Of a DNA stretch of 64,000 bases, positions 7,816 to 16,279 are shown one piece after another (the stretch's first letter is position 1; the number at the start of each line of letters is the position of its first letter). The position numbers were made by a program, and so were the translations under genes. Location of the stretch: positions 1-64,000 of the forward strand of contig NZ_RJVR01000346.1 in the NCBI RefSeq assembly GCF_003999195.1, given 5' to 3'. Below the pieces are notes generated by a model, which was not told the origin of the DNA, searched no databases, and worked only from the letters and a program-made list of their open reading frames with translations. The DNA is from Streptomyces soli (GTDB lineage Bacteria > Actinomycetota > Actinomycetes > Streptomycetales > Streptomycetaceae).

Positions 7816-9353
7816 AAAAAGAAACCGGATATCCGGGTACCGATGGTTGGGAGAACCCTTTCGCAGCGGTGGGCCACCCCGTCTACGGGAAGAATCACGT
7901 CGGACGATTGGGTGACACCGAGGTGCTTCGGCAGAGGATCCTGCAACCCTCAGCAGTGGCCGGGGCGACCGCGATCGTAGGCCCACCTCGAATAGGCAAG
8001 TCCAGCCTTGCCTATCATATGTTGATGCGCCCCGAAGTACGCGAGCAGTATCCCCAGCTGCTGCCCGTCTGGATCAATGTCAGGACTCAGGAGAGTAGCG
8101 AACGATTGCTTCGCAAGCTCGTGGACGAACTATGGACAATGATCGAGGAATCAGGGGCTGATATCGTCGATGCGCCGCTATCGCGGCGCAGGGAGCGAGT
8201 CCTGGACTCTACCCGAGACTGGGCTGAACTACAGGACGATACTCAGCAGTTCCTGAAGCTGATCCGCCGCAGAGGTTGGAAGGCCGTTCTCATCCTCGAC
8301 GAGTTTGATTCCGCAAGAGAAGTATTCAAAGCACGACCTGGCACCTTCCAAGCCCTAAGGGAAATTGCATCCAATCCCGAGTGGAGCATCGGATTGGTGA
8401 CAACATCCCGTCGTGAGCTCCGCGAAATCGTTGATCGTGCGGATCCTGTCGAGTCCACCTTTCCTGGCATCTTCCGGGAAATTTATGTACGGTGCTTCGA
8501 CTCCCGCGAGATAGCCGAGTTGGTGGACCGAGCACCGGGCGCATCCACCAGTCCATGGCTTGCTCCCTTCCTTGCGAAACTCAACCGAATCACCGGCGGC
8601 CATCCCTATTTGGCAAGTATGCTCCTTGATCGATTGTGCACATTGGCACCTGTCGACCCACTAGTGCCGGAAAGCATCGATGTTGCGATATCCGATATGC
8701 GACCAGCCCTGCAGCACTATTATAATGACCTAGAGGCATTGTTGCGGGCCGATGGGCGCTTTTTGTCCTTGCTGGAAGTTCTTATGGGGCCACAAATAAC
8801 GGCTACCCAAGAAGATGCCGAACGCCTTCTGTATCAAGGCCTCATTCGGGCGGACGGTACCCGCTACCGCGCATTCTCAGATGATTTCGAGGATTATCTG
8901 GCTCTTGTCGGCCGCCAATCCGATTACTGGAGTAGTTGGGTGGCAGTGGAAACTTTGTTGCGGTCATTTGTCAGCGGCACCCTCACTGACGAACTTGGAG
9001 CGGATTGGCTCAATAAAGTGCGAAAGCAGCGGCCAAAATTGGTTTCTCTACTGGACTCCTGGGAGATGACGAGAGATCGAGAAATCTCCTCCTTCGGTGA
9101 TCGCGCCTCCAGGGAAATCCTCGATTACACTTATCCTCACGATCTATATGCTTTAATTGCCTCTTATTGGGAATATTTCGGCAAATTACTTGGCCGGGAT
9201 AAGAAATATTGGAATGATAGATTTGAAATATTGTCCAAAGTTCGCAATCCGATGGCGCACAACCGGATGTCTGTGATCACTTCAGCTGAGCGCGGCCTCT
9301 TCCACGCCTACTGCGACGAGATCCAGGAACTTCTCACCCCAATCCACCGCTGA
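7812..9353 (+). CDS. STAND ATPase with C-terminal HEPN (Swt1-like) RNase motif
   Basis: A 513-aa protein starting at the ATG that overlaps the upstream stop (MKKETGYPG). Residues ~15-300 form a STAND P-loop module: NPFAAVGHPVYG entry, Walker A IVGPPRIGKSSL (~56-65), Walker B KAVLILDEFDSA (~158), and helical follow-up GGHPYLASMLLDRL. The C-terminal ~90 residues are helical and contain RNPMAHNR at ~478, which fits the Rx4H active site of HEPN ribonucleases and resembles Swt1-type HEPN domains. HEPN domains usually cut RNA and act as toxic effectors. With the upstream STAND protein as likely sensor, this looks like an abortive-infection effector. Local GC is low, especially at 9120-9260, consistent with acquisition. 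Biochemical activity is inferred. Confidence 0.75.
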   Translation: MKKETGYPGTDGWENPFAAVGHPVYGKNHVGRLGDTEVLRQRILQPSAVAGATAIVGPPRIGKSSLAYHMLMRPEVREQYPQLLPVWINVRTQESSERLLRKLVDELWTMIEESGADIVDAPLSRRRERVLDSTRDWAELQDDTQQFLKLIRRRGWKAVLILDEFDSAREVFKARPGTFQALREIASNPEWSIGLVTTSRRELREIVDRADPVESTFPGIFREIYVRCFDSREIAELVDRAPGASTSPWLAPFLAKLNRITGGHPYLASMLLDRLCTLAPVDPLVPESIDVAISDMRPALQHYYNDLEALLRADGRFLSLLEVLMGPQITATQEDAERLLYQGLIRADGTRYRAFSDDFEDYLALVGRQSDYWSSWVAVETLLRSFVSGTLTDELGADWLNKVRKQRPKLVSLLDSWEMTRDREISSFGDRASREILDYTYPHDLYALIASYWEYFGKLLGRDKKYWNDRFEILSKVRNPMAHNRMSVITSAERGLFHAYCDEIQELLTPIHR

Positions 9354-9471
9354 GGTCGACACCGCACCCTGGGACCTGACGACTAACAATCTGCCTTCTT
9401 GATCTTCTGCTAAGAAGCCAGCTCTTCTACAGCCTCTGAGGGCACTTCCAGGGCACATGAGGGCCGAAGAC

Positions 9472-9520
9472 GCCGGTGACCAGCGTCAACTACTGAAGGT
9501 AGTTTTGGCTGGTCACCGGC
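9472..9520. repeat. Long imperfect hairpin downstream of the STAND pair
   Basis: A 13-bp perfect outer stem (GCCGGTGACCAGC with GCTGGTCACCGGC), a 3x3 internal loop and a 6-bp inner stem (AACTAC with GTAGTT) close on TGAAG. There is no T-run. It could end transcription of the STAND operon or be part of an old recombination site. Confidence 0.5.
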
Positions 9521-9563
9521 AGGATCGCCGCAAATCCGCAGGTGAACAACCAAGGAGGTCCAC

Positions 9564-9641
9564 TTGCTCCACGAATGGCAGGACTTCGCCCAGCGCTGCC
9601 ACGAGTCAGGGCACCAGCTCTACTGCCTGGTTTGGCCGTGA
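9564..9641 (+). CDS. Very short ORF with strong ribosome-binding site, probably a gene fragment
   Basis: AAGGAGG lies 6 bp before a TTG that opens 25 codons reading LLHEWQDFAQRCHESG then HQLYCLVWP before a stop. The composition is protein-like, and the binding site is the best in this interval. It is most likely the preserved start of a truncated gene. No family is recognised. Confidence 0.3.
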   Translation: MLHEWQDFAQRCHESGHQLYCLVWP

Positions 9642-9707
9642 CCTGCGGGTTCGCGGGTTGAGCTGATCGTTCAGAGGCCGTTCAAGCGGCCGTCCGGGAG
9701 GACCGGT

Positions 9708-9890
9708 TCAGGTCGCCAGGGCACATTGAGAGCACATGGCCTTGGAAGTGCCCTCCGCACCCGTCAGGGCAAGGGCTTGATCGATGACCCGCCGGGTCCG
9801 GGCGGCGCTTGCCGGCATGAGGTGCGTGTACGTCCGCAGCGTGAAGCCGGGGTAGGAGTGCCCGAGGCTCAGCGAGTACGGCGTGCCGGC
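9708..9890 (-). pseudogene. Tyrosine recombinase/integrase, C-terminal remnant
   Basis: The minus strand reads LGHSYPGFTLRTYTHLMPAS, the C-terminal catalytic block of phage/ICE integrases: the LGHS histidine and the RTYTHLM nucleophilic tyrosine. The reading ends at the stop at 9708. The upstream catalytic domain and N-terminal DNA-binding domains are missing, so the gene is dead. It is adjacent to the STAND pair and suggests that an integrative element once ended here. The 5' limit is approximate. Confidence 0.65.
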
Positions 9891-10042
9891 CTCGCGTCTC
9901 CGGCCAATCCGAGACGGCGGCCGCGAACTGCTTCGCGCGGCCCGCAAGCCGCACCGGAACTCGCCCCTGTAAGTACCGCTGGCGCTGACAATTCGGCGCC
10001 GATGCGTTGGTTTGTGGCATGCGGCTTGGACCTGGCACGCCC

Positions 10043-11023
10043 CTACCACGTGGCCGTGGTGACCGCATGATGTTCCTTGATCACGTCACGATCCACCACG
10101 GCATCTACCGGAATTTGCAGGGTTGTGCCCTCCAACTCGCTGTACGAGACGTGACCCAGGAGGCTTGGGGCGACGCACACGACGAGCTCGCGGCTGATGG
10201 CCAACAACCCACCGTCGAAGAGTCGATGGATGTCCGCTCGCAGCAGCAGTCCTTCCTCGACCCGGTGCCGCTCCGTGGCGGCGAACGGACGAAGGTGAGC
10301 CGCCTCAAGTACCTCCGCTGGGGCTGGGCCTGTTATGGCACAGATCAATCCGTACCGACGAACGAGGGCCCTGCGGAAGGCATCCTGCCCCCGTCGAACT
10401 GCCGCTGTCATCCGCCGCCGGCCCCCCGGCAGTTCCAAGGGGTACTGTCGTGCTGCACCCGATGCTTGCCCTTGGCGCGGAAGGCAGACACCGCGCGCAG
10501 CCACTGCCGCGAGGGTCCGCGCCCGGTCGATTGCCTTGATCGACTGCTGGTCGGACTTGCTCAAGCTGAGCTCAGCCAGTTGAGCCTTGTCCATGCAGCC
10601 TTCGAAGGGTTGCCAGGTCCCTCCATAGTGAGCGCGGTACGCGGTCACCTGTATCGTCTCCACCTTCGGCCGGTCGAAAGCATTGCCGCAGGGACTGCAC
10701 CGGTAGCGGGGTTGTTCCGTCGTCCGCTCCTTGAACCCAGTGCTTCCGCAATGAGGGCATCGGCTTCGAAGCTTTTGTTGGTCCGGCAGGACCTCCAACT
10801 CCTCCACATAGCCAATGCCCAAAGCTTCGCGGCCGTTCCGTACAACCACCAGGTCGCCCACCGCAACCCGACGATGGTTACCCACGGTCGAGTCGTAGCT
10901 GTAGGACTCCTCCACCATGTCCTCGTAGCCGGCGTTCCCCTGGAACTGCCGTTCCTCGCCAGCGATCAAAAAAGACCAAGCTCCGCCATTTACGGCTGCT
11001 GCTGCAATGTCCACCCCGTCCAT
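10043..11023 (-). CDS. HNH endonuclease with N-terminal sensor-like domain and zinc ribbon
   Basis: A 326-aa protein from ATG 11023 (MDGVDIAAAAV). A TTG 51 bp upstream with a GGAGAGG site is an alternative start. Residues ~10-90 are beta-rich (VAVGDLVVVRNGREALGIGY) and look like a PUA/EVE-type or other nucleic-acid sensor module. A four-Cys zinc ribbon (CPHCG ... CSPC) follows. The C-terminus is an HNH nuclease: CAITG, VLEAAHLRPFA and LLLRADIHRLFDGGLLAI. Such proteins act in modified-DNA or other restriction. It is the last gene of the DISARM-like minus-strand series, separated from drmB by a gap of about 160 bp, so its link to that system is inferred. Confidence 0.75.
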   Translation of the reverse strand: MDGVDIAAAAVNGGAWSFLIAGEERQFQGNAGYEDMVEESYSYDSTVGNHRRVAVGDLVVVRNGREALGIGYVEELEVLPDQQKLRSRCPHCGSTGFKERTTEQPRYRCSPCGNAFDRPKVETIQVTAYRAHYGGTWQPFEGCMDKAQLAELSLSKSDQQSIKAIDRARTLAAVAARGVCLPRQGQASGAARQYPLELPGGRRRMTAAVRRGQDAFRRALVRRYGLICAITGPAPAEVLEAAHLRPFAATERHRVEEGLLLRADIHRLFDGGLLAISRELVVCVAPSLLGHVSYSELEGTTLQIPVDAVVDRDVIKEHHAVTTATW

Positions 11024-11186
11024 GGCGGGAGCATACGTGAAGTTCCCCCCTGATCTGACCTCGGAACAGCACAACAGGCAGCCTCTCCTGGTGTCCTGAC
11101 ACGGCGCGGCCAGCCCATCCCTGGCCCCGGCAGGGAATGAACCGCCCGCTGCCCGCTCACGGAGGCCAGGGTGAGGGCCAGGTCGG

Positions 11187-13037
11187 TCAGGGCGAGAAGA
11201 ATCCGACCGCGCTGCCGTCCGGGGCGCCGATCAGGGCCGCGCGGTCGAGGAGGGTGTTGTTGGTCTCGCAGCTGGTCTCCGGGAGCAGCACGCAGGCGTG
11301 GCACGCAGCGAGGTTGAGGCTGTCCGTTCCGCTGGCCTCGGACTCCATGCAGAGCGGGTCGTTGGAGCACCACTCGGCGCGCTGCAGCGCAGAGCGCAGG
11401 GCGATCTCGAGGCGACCGGGTTCCCCCTGGGCGACGATGCCGCCGAGGCTGCCAGCGGAGTCGCTGGTGGCGGTGTAGATGAGGATGCCCGCCATGTCGT
11501 CGGCCACGTAGAGCCGCTCACACAGCGATGCGGCCGGGTAGCCGCCGTCCAGGCTCCACTCGTTGATCAGGACATGGGCGAGCGTGTGCAGCAGGAGGTA
11601 CCGAGGGGAGGCCGGGGAGACAGGAACCGGCTTGTCCGAGTCGCCGGCCCGCTCGCGCAGCAGCGTCGTGTGACTTTCGTGAATGCGCTGCGCCCGGGCG
11701 AGGGGACCGGGCTGCTGCTCCCATTCCTTGAGCCGGCTGTCGTCCAGGCGCAGGAAGACTCCCTCGCCGCTGACTTCGATGGCTGGGAGCCAGTCGAGCT
11801 TTGGCTTTGCTGCCGACAGTGGGGCGCGACGGCGGACGTCGTCCGCTGCGCTGGGCTCCTCGACGCGGGTGAAGGTCTGCAGGGCCCGAACCTCGCGCAG
11901 TCGCTTGACGAGCATGACCTGGTCCAGTCCGTACTGTTCCTGCAGCGCCGAGTTGCCGGCGGCGGGCGGCTCGCAGACGAAGTCCTGGCTGCCGGCCTCC
12001 TCCCGCTCGGGGTGGTCCGTCTGCAGGCTGAGGTACTCCTCCCTGTAGATCGTTTCGCGGGCGGAGCTCTCCACGACGGGCTCGTCCGCGAGCTCGGCGT
12101 CCTCGCGTTTGAGTTTCTCCACCAGGGCGACGACCTCGGCGGGGGTGTACTCGGGGTGGTGGTCGAGGATCTTCTCGATCCGAAGGTACGCCAGGATGTC
12201 CGCCGGGCTCTCGTCCTTCAACTTGTCGTAGATCGGGGCGACGACCTTGGTGAGCCCGTCGCTCCACGGCGGGATGGACAGGGCCGAGTGGACGACGGGG
12301 AACCACACCGACGACGAACCTCGCTGGAGGGTGCGCGGCGGCTCCTCGCAGCCCCCTGCAGGAGCGCCCTTGATCCACGGACGCCTGCCCGAGCACCGGA
12401 CGCCGAGGTTCTTCAGTGCCTGCCGCCGGAAAGCGCCCTCCATGGAGACCTCCTTCGCGCCGCAGCTGCAGCTGATCAGGACGGCACGCAGCGAGGCCGT
12501 GGAGCCGTCTGCGCGGAACCTCAGCTCGCCGCCGCACAGGCCTCCGCCGGCGTGTTCGGTGTCCCTGTGGACCCACTTCCAGTACGGGAAGTCGTCGAGG
12601 TGCCCGTGGGCGCAGGCCATGACGAAGCGGGAGGGGACGAGGTCCTCCTGGCAGGTTGAACACTCGGCTTTGCCTGCCGGGGAGTTGAACTTGCGGAACG
12701 GCTGCAGCGCCCGGCACTCGGGACAGGAGTACATGAGGGGGAACCGAGCGGCGCGCACGCCGTCGGTTGCCAGGTCCGGGTCGGGCGCCGGAGGGAGGCG
12801 GAAGCCTTTGACACCGAGCGGCCGGGCGAGGCGCGGCTCCCAAATCCAAGGTGCCTCGGAGACGTTCCAGGAGTCGAGTCCGGAGATGATGAAGGACTCG
12901 TTCTCCACGGCGATCATGGCGCCCACGCCATAAGTGGTGATCAGCTGGGCACGGCGGATCTCGCCGAGCCTGCGCGCGTTGCGGACGGGGGCGGCGCCCA
13001 TGCCGCGGCGACGGGTGCGGGGCGGGAACGGGCTCAT
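11187..13037 (-). CDS. drmB: DrmB-like DISARM protein (DUF1998-containing)
   Basis: A 616-aa protein with ATG at 13037, 2 bp after the drmA stop. The N-terminus RLGEIRRAQLITTYGVGAMI is typical of DrmB. Four-Cys clusters follow (CPECRALQPF ... CSTCQEDLVPS, then FVMACAHGHLDDFPYWKWVH and ISCSCGAKEV). The C-terminal DUF1998 region has LLLHTLAHVLINEWSLDGGY and a final Cys-rich stretch CMESEASGTDSLNLAACHAC. DrmA and DrmB together are the core of DISARM, which blocks incoming phage DNA. Here no DrmC phospholipase-D gene follows. Confidence 0.85.
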   Translation of the reverse strand: MSPFPPRTRRRGMGAAPVRNARRLGEIRRAQLITTYGVGAMIAVENESFIISGLDSWNVSEAPWIWEPRLARPLGVKGFRLPPAPDPDLATDGVRAARFPLMYSCPECRALQPFRKFNSPAGKAECSTCQEDLVPSRFVMACAHGHLDDFPYWKWVHRDTEHAGGGLCGGELRFRADGSTASLRAVLISCSCGAKEVSMEGAFRRQALKNLGVRCSGRRPWIKGAPAGGCEEPPRTLQRGSSSVWFPVVHSALSIPPWSDGLTKVVAPIYDKLKDESPADILAYLRIEKILDHHPEYTPAEVVALVEKLKREDAELADEPVVESSARETIYREEYLSLQTDHPEREEAGSQDFVCEPPAAGNSALQEQYGLDQVMLVKRLREVRALQTFTRVEEPSAADDVRRRAPLSAAKPKLDWLPAIEVSGEGVFLRLDDSRLKEWEQQPGPLARAQRIHESHTTLLRERAGDSDKPVPVSPASPRYLLLHTLAHVLINEWSLDGGYPAASLCERLYVADDMAGILIYTATSDSAGSLGGIVAQGEPGRLEIALRSALQRAEWCSNDPLCMESEASGTDSLNLAACHACVLLPETSCETNNTLLDRAALIGAPDGSAVGFFSP

Positions 13038-13039
13038 GG

Positions 13040-16000
13040 TCACGACTCCAGGAAGAAGGTGGACGAGGCGTCGACGTCTCGAAGGCTCCACAGGGTGGGC
13101 CAACCGGCCGTGTCGTGCGGGTCGTCGTCGAATCCGCTGAGCAGGGCGGGGATGCGGCTGCTGCGTCGGGCCTCGTAGACCAGATTCGGCTGTGCCACTG
13201 CCTCGGTCTGCCACCAGGAGACGAAGGCGTCGAAGGCGCGGGCCGTGGGTGTTACCTCGGTCCCGGTGTTGTCGACCGTGGCCACGCGGGCGAGGACGAT
13301 GGGGCGGACGAGGGCGTTCAGGTCATCGACGAAGGCGTCGATGTCCCGCGCGGCCTCGTTGCGGCGGGCGTCCGGCAGCAGGATTCTGGCGAGGGCCACG
13401 ATCACTGCGTGCAGCCCGCGGTCGCGGGCTCGGGCGGAGAACGGGGTGACGCTGGTGGACTCCACTTCCCGGTAGAGCGCGGAGTGGAAGTGCTGAAAGC
13501 TCTCGTAGTGCGAGCGGTCGCGTGAGCGGGTGGAGTTGAGCATCACCGCTACCAGGCCGGGGTGGCGCCGTCCGACGCGGCTCGTCGCCTGGATGTATTC
13601 GGCGGTGGTCTGCGGCTGGCCCATGACGGCCATGAGGCCGAGTCGGTCCACGTCCACGCCGACGGAGATCATGTTGGTGGCGAGCAGCACGTCCAGGACG
13701 TCCGACATCGGCAGGTGCCGTTCGACCTCCTTGAGTCGCTTGGGGATGTCGCTGGCGTTCGCCCGACTGCTGAGCTCGGTGAGGCCGTCGATCCGGCGGG
13801 GCTTGACCCCGTCGCGGGTGGCCAGGTACTCAAGGCGGTCCTGAACGTCATCGAGCACCTGGAGCTCCGCCGCGGACAGCAGACGCAGGCTATTGAAGTA
13901 GCCGACCAGGGTCCAGTAGGCGTCCTTCACCTCGTCCGGCGCCTCGCAGGTGAGCGCCCGGTGGAGCAGGGCGGCGTAGACCCGGATCAGCAGGGTCGAC
14001 TGGCTGGTGGTGGACGTGAACAGACCGATGTAGCGGCGGGCGGCCTTGCGGTCCCGAGTCGTCTCCACGGCGAACCAGGAGTCCCGGGAGTCCAATCCCC
14101 CGGGCGGGAACTGGCTGACCTTGCGACCGAACAGGTGATTGCCCTGCTCGTCGGCACGGCGAATGGTGGCGGTCGAAGCGATGACCTTCGGCTGGTCGGC
14201 GAGGGCGTCGACAACGGTCTCGTACAGGCCCGTGAGCGTGCCCAACGGGCCGGAGATCAGGTGAAGCTCGTCCTGGACGATCAATTCGGGCGGCTTGGTG
14301 CCGTCCTCGCGGTCACGGTTGAACAGGGCTGCTGTCGCGGGCCGCCAGGGCATGGCGGCGAACTTGTCGACGGTGGCAATGATGAGGGTCGGACGGGCGT
14401 GGTAGACCGCCTCGTCGATGAGGTGCACCGGAAGGCCGGGGTGGAAGTCGCAGGCTGAGTTCGGGCAGCGGATCGCCATCCTCAGCAGGTGTTCCTCCAC
14501 CTCGTAGTTGTTGGCGTCCAGGGCGGTGCCGCACCACGGGCAGGCCTCCAACTGGACCGGGTTCTCCTTCTCCAGGCGCTTGCCGGGACTGACCCGAAGC
14601 TCGGTGAGCTTTCTGGCCGCGTTCTCCAGCGTGTTGGGAGTGGCGGACTTCCCGACCCACATACCGATGGAGACCGGCTCACTCCCCAATGTCTTCGGAT
14701 CCATGGCGCGTCTGCGCTCCATCGCGCAGATCAGCGCGGCGGCGCGCTCGAACTGCTGGAGCGTCAGCAGACGGAGTGTGTAACGCATGAGCACCGTGAC
14801 GCCGGCGCCTGCCGCACCGTCGCGAATGCGGCGAAGGAAGGTGGTGAAGGCGATCAGCCCGAGGTAGGCCTCGGTCTTGCCGCCGCCGGTGGGGAACCAG
14901 AGCAAATCGGCGATGCCGCGATCGGCGTGGTTGGCGTCGACGATGCCTTCCAGGCACAGCAGCAGGAAAGAGATCTGGAAGGGGCGCCACTTCCCCTTCT
15001 CGACGGCGGGGACTCCCGGTTTGCCGTCCTTGATCCATGAGGTGCGGGCGCGCTGCTCCGCCATGGCGAGGTTAGCGAGCCGGAATGCTTTCATGATCTC
15101 GGGCCGGCGAGGGTCGGCCAGCAGGTCCACACCGCGGTGCATCCGCTCCAGGGTCCGCCGGCACAGCGCGAGCTGTTCTCGGGCGGCCTCCTCGTGCTCG
15201 CCACCGCGGAGGCGTTCCGCTTCGGCCGCCTGGGCGCCGATCCATGCCTCGTAGCCGACCAGCAGACCGCGCAGCGCGGCGATGATCTCGACGTCGGGCG
15301 CGGTGCCCAGTCCCTGCATGGTCAGCGCGCGGTCGTCGATCTCAGGGTTGGAGTCGGTGAGCAGCACCTCGTGGGAGGGGACGAACTCGGTGCGCACGGC
15401 GGCCACGGCAGCTCGTTCGCGGCCGCTCGCGCCGATCGGCGGCGGGGTCCAGTCCCAGCGGGCCGCACAGCCGTGGCCGGTCGCAAAACTGGGGGCGTGA
15501 CGGTGGAGCAGGCGGCTGAGCGCCTGCTCCTTGTCTACAGCGCCGAGGGCAGCCGGGCGCTCCACGAACGGGGCGGGGCAGCCGTCCGGGGCGGTGACCT
15601 CCAGGACGGGCTGGTAAAAGCAGTGGGCGTCGCGCAGGTCGAACCTGCCCACTCGCAGGCTGTTGACCACCGTGGCGGTCACCGTCACCGTCCCGTGCGG
15701 TCCGGTCGCCGGGCGTGCCACAACGCGCAGCTCCAAGCCCGGGTGGAGGGTTACGGGCTCGTGAGCGTGGGGGACGGTGACGTCCACGGTGACAGGGTCC
15801 AGATGCAACGCGACACGACGCCAGTGCTCCCGCTGTTCCTCGGTGCTGCGGACCTCGGTGCGGCGGGCAGAGATCGGGTTGCCCTCGGCGTCCTCGGGCG
15901 CATACGTGGCCGCGCGGACGGTCAACACGATGCTGCCGCTGGTCGCGGGATCCACAGCAAAGGTCAGGCCCATGGAGGAGGGCCTGCGGGTGTTGGCCAG

Positions 16001-16279
16001 GGCGACACCCAGGTCCGGGGACGGCTCCTCGCTGTCCCGGCGGGCGGTGAAAGGGGTCTCGTCCTGGCCGTCGGCTTCGGATGCCGCGTCGGAGATCTCC
16101 GCCCGGGCCTCGTCGTCCTCGGACTGGGGGAAGAGTACGCCGACCGGGTAGACGGTGATCGGAGCGTCATCCTTGAGGATCTCGTGTTCGCCGCCGACCG
16201 GTCCGAGCAGGTCGGTGCGAAGCGCCTCCAGAAGCTGGTCGCGCAACGTGTAGTGGGCCATGTAGTCCGGTGCGCTCAC
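13040..16279 (-). CDS. drmA: DrmA-like DISARM SF2 helicase
   Basis: A 1079-aa protein starting with GTG at 16279 in a GTGA overlap with the UvrD-like gene. Residues ~1-450 are a non-catalytic N-terminal region. The helicase core has Walker A WFPTGGGKTEAYL (~460), the DExH box VQDELHLIS (~665), motif III ASTATIRRAD and motif VI QATSRVGRRHPG (~895). A Cys4 insertion lies between motifs I and II (CPWCGTALD ... CPNSACDFHPG, ~575-605). This matches DrmA, which with DrmB surveys and blocks invading DNA. The length is usual for the family. Confidence 0.85.
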   Translation of the reverse strand: MSAPDYMAHYTLRDQLLEALRTDLLGPVGGEHEILKDDAPITVYPVGVLFPQSEDDEARAEISDAASEADGQDETPFTARRDSEEPSPDLGVALANTRRPSSMGLTFAVDPATSGSIVLTVRAATYAPEDAEGNPISARRTEVRSTEEQREHWRRVALHLDPVTVDVTVPHAHEPVTLHPGLELRVVARPATGPHGTVTVTATVVNSLRVGRFDLRDAHCFYQPVLEVTAPDGCPAPFVERPAALGAVDKEQALSRLLHRHAPSFATGHGCAARWDWTPPPIGASGRERAAVAAVRTEFVPSHEVLLTDSNPEIDDRALTMQGLGTAPDVEIIAALRGLLVGYEAWIGAQAAEAERLRGGEHEEAAREQLALCRRTLERMHRGVDLLADPRRPEIMKAFRLANLAMAEQRARTSWIKDGKPGVPAVEKGKWRPFQISFLLLCLEGIVDANHADRGIADLLWFPTGGGKTEAYLGLIAFTTFLRRIRDGAAGAGVTVLMRYTLRLLTLQQFERAAALICAMERRRAMDPKTLGSEPVSIGMWVGKSATPNTLENAARKLTELRVSPGKRLEKENPVQLEACPWCGTALDANNYEVEEHLLRMAIRCPNSACDFHPGLPVHLIDEAVYHARPTLIIATVDKFAAMPWRPATAALFNRDREDGTKPPELIVQDELHLISGPLGTLTGLYETVVDALADQPKVIASTATIRRADEQGNHLFGRKVSQFPPGGLDSRDSWFAVETTRDRKAARRYIGLFTSTTSQSTLLIRVYAALLHRALTCEAPDEVKDAYWTLVGYFNSLRLLSAAELQVLDDVQDRLEYLATRDGVKPRRIDGLTELSSRANASDIPKRLKEVERHLPMSDVLDVLLATNMISVGVDVDRLGLMAVMGQPQTTAEYIQATSRVGRRHPGLVAVMLNSTRSRDRSHYESFQHFHSALYREVESTSVTPFSARARDRGLHAVIVALARILLPDARRNEAARDIDAFVDDLNALVRPIVLARVATVDNTGTEVTPTARAFDAFVSWWQTEAVAQPNLVYEARRSSRIPALLSGFDDDPHDTAGWPTLWSLRDVDASSTFFLES

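Larger units (their letters stand above)
9438..9755. repeat. 12-bp inverted repeat flanking the integrase-remnant region
   Basis: GAGGGCACTTCC (9438-9449) and its exact reverse complement GGAAGTGCCCTC (9744-9755) lie about 300 bp apart. The second copy lies within the 3' end of the integrase remnant. Each is near a similar AGGGCACAT string. They could be arm-type integrase sites or ends of a decayed element; an attachment site is a guess. Confidence 0.35.
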
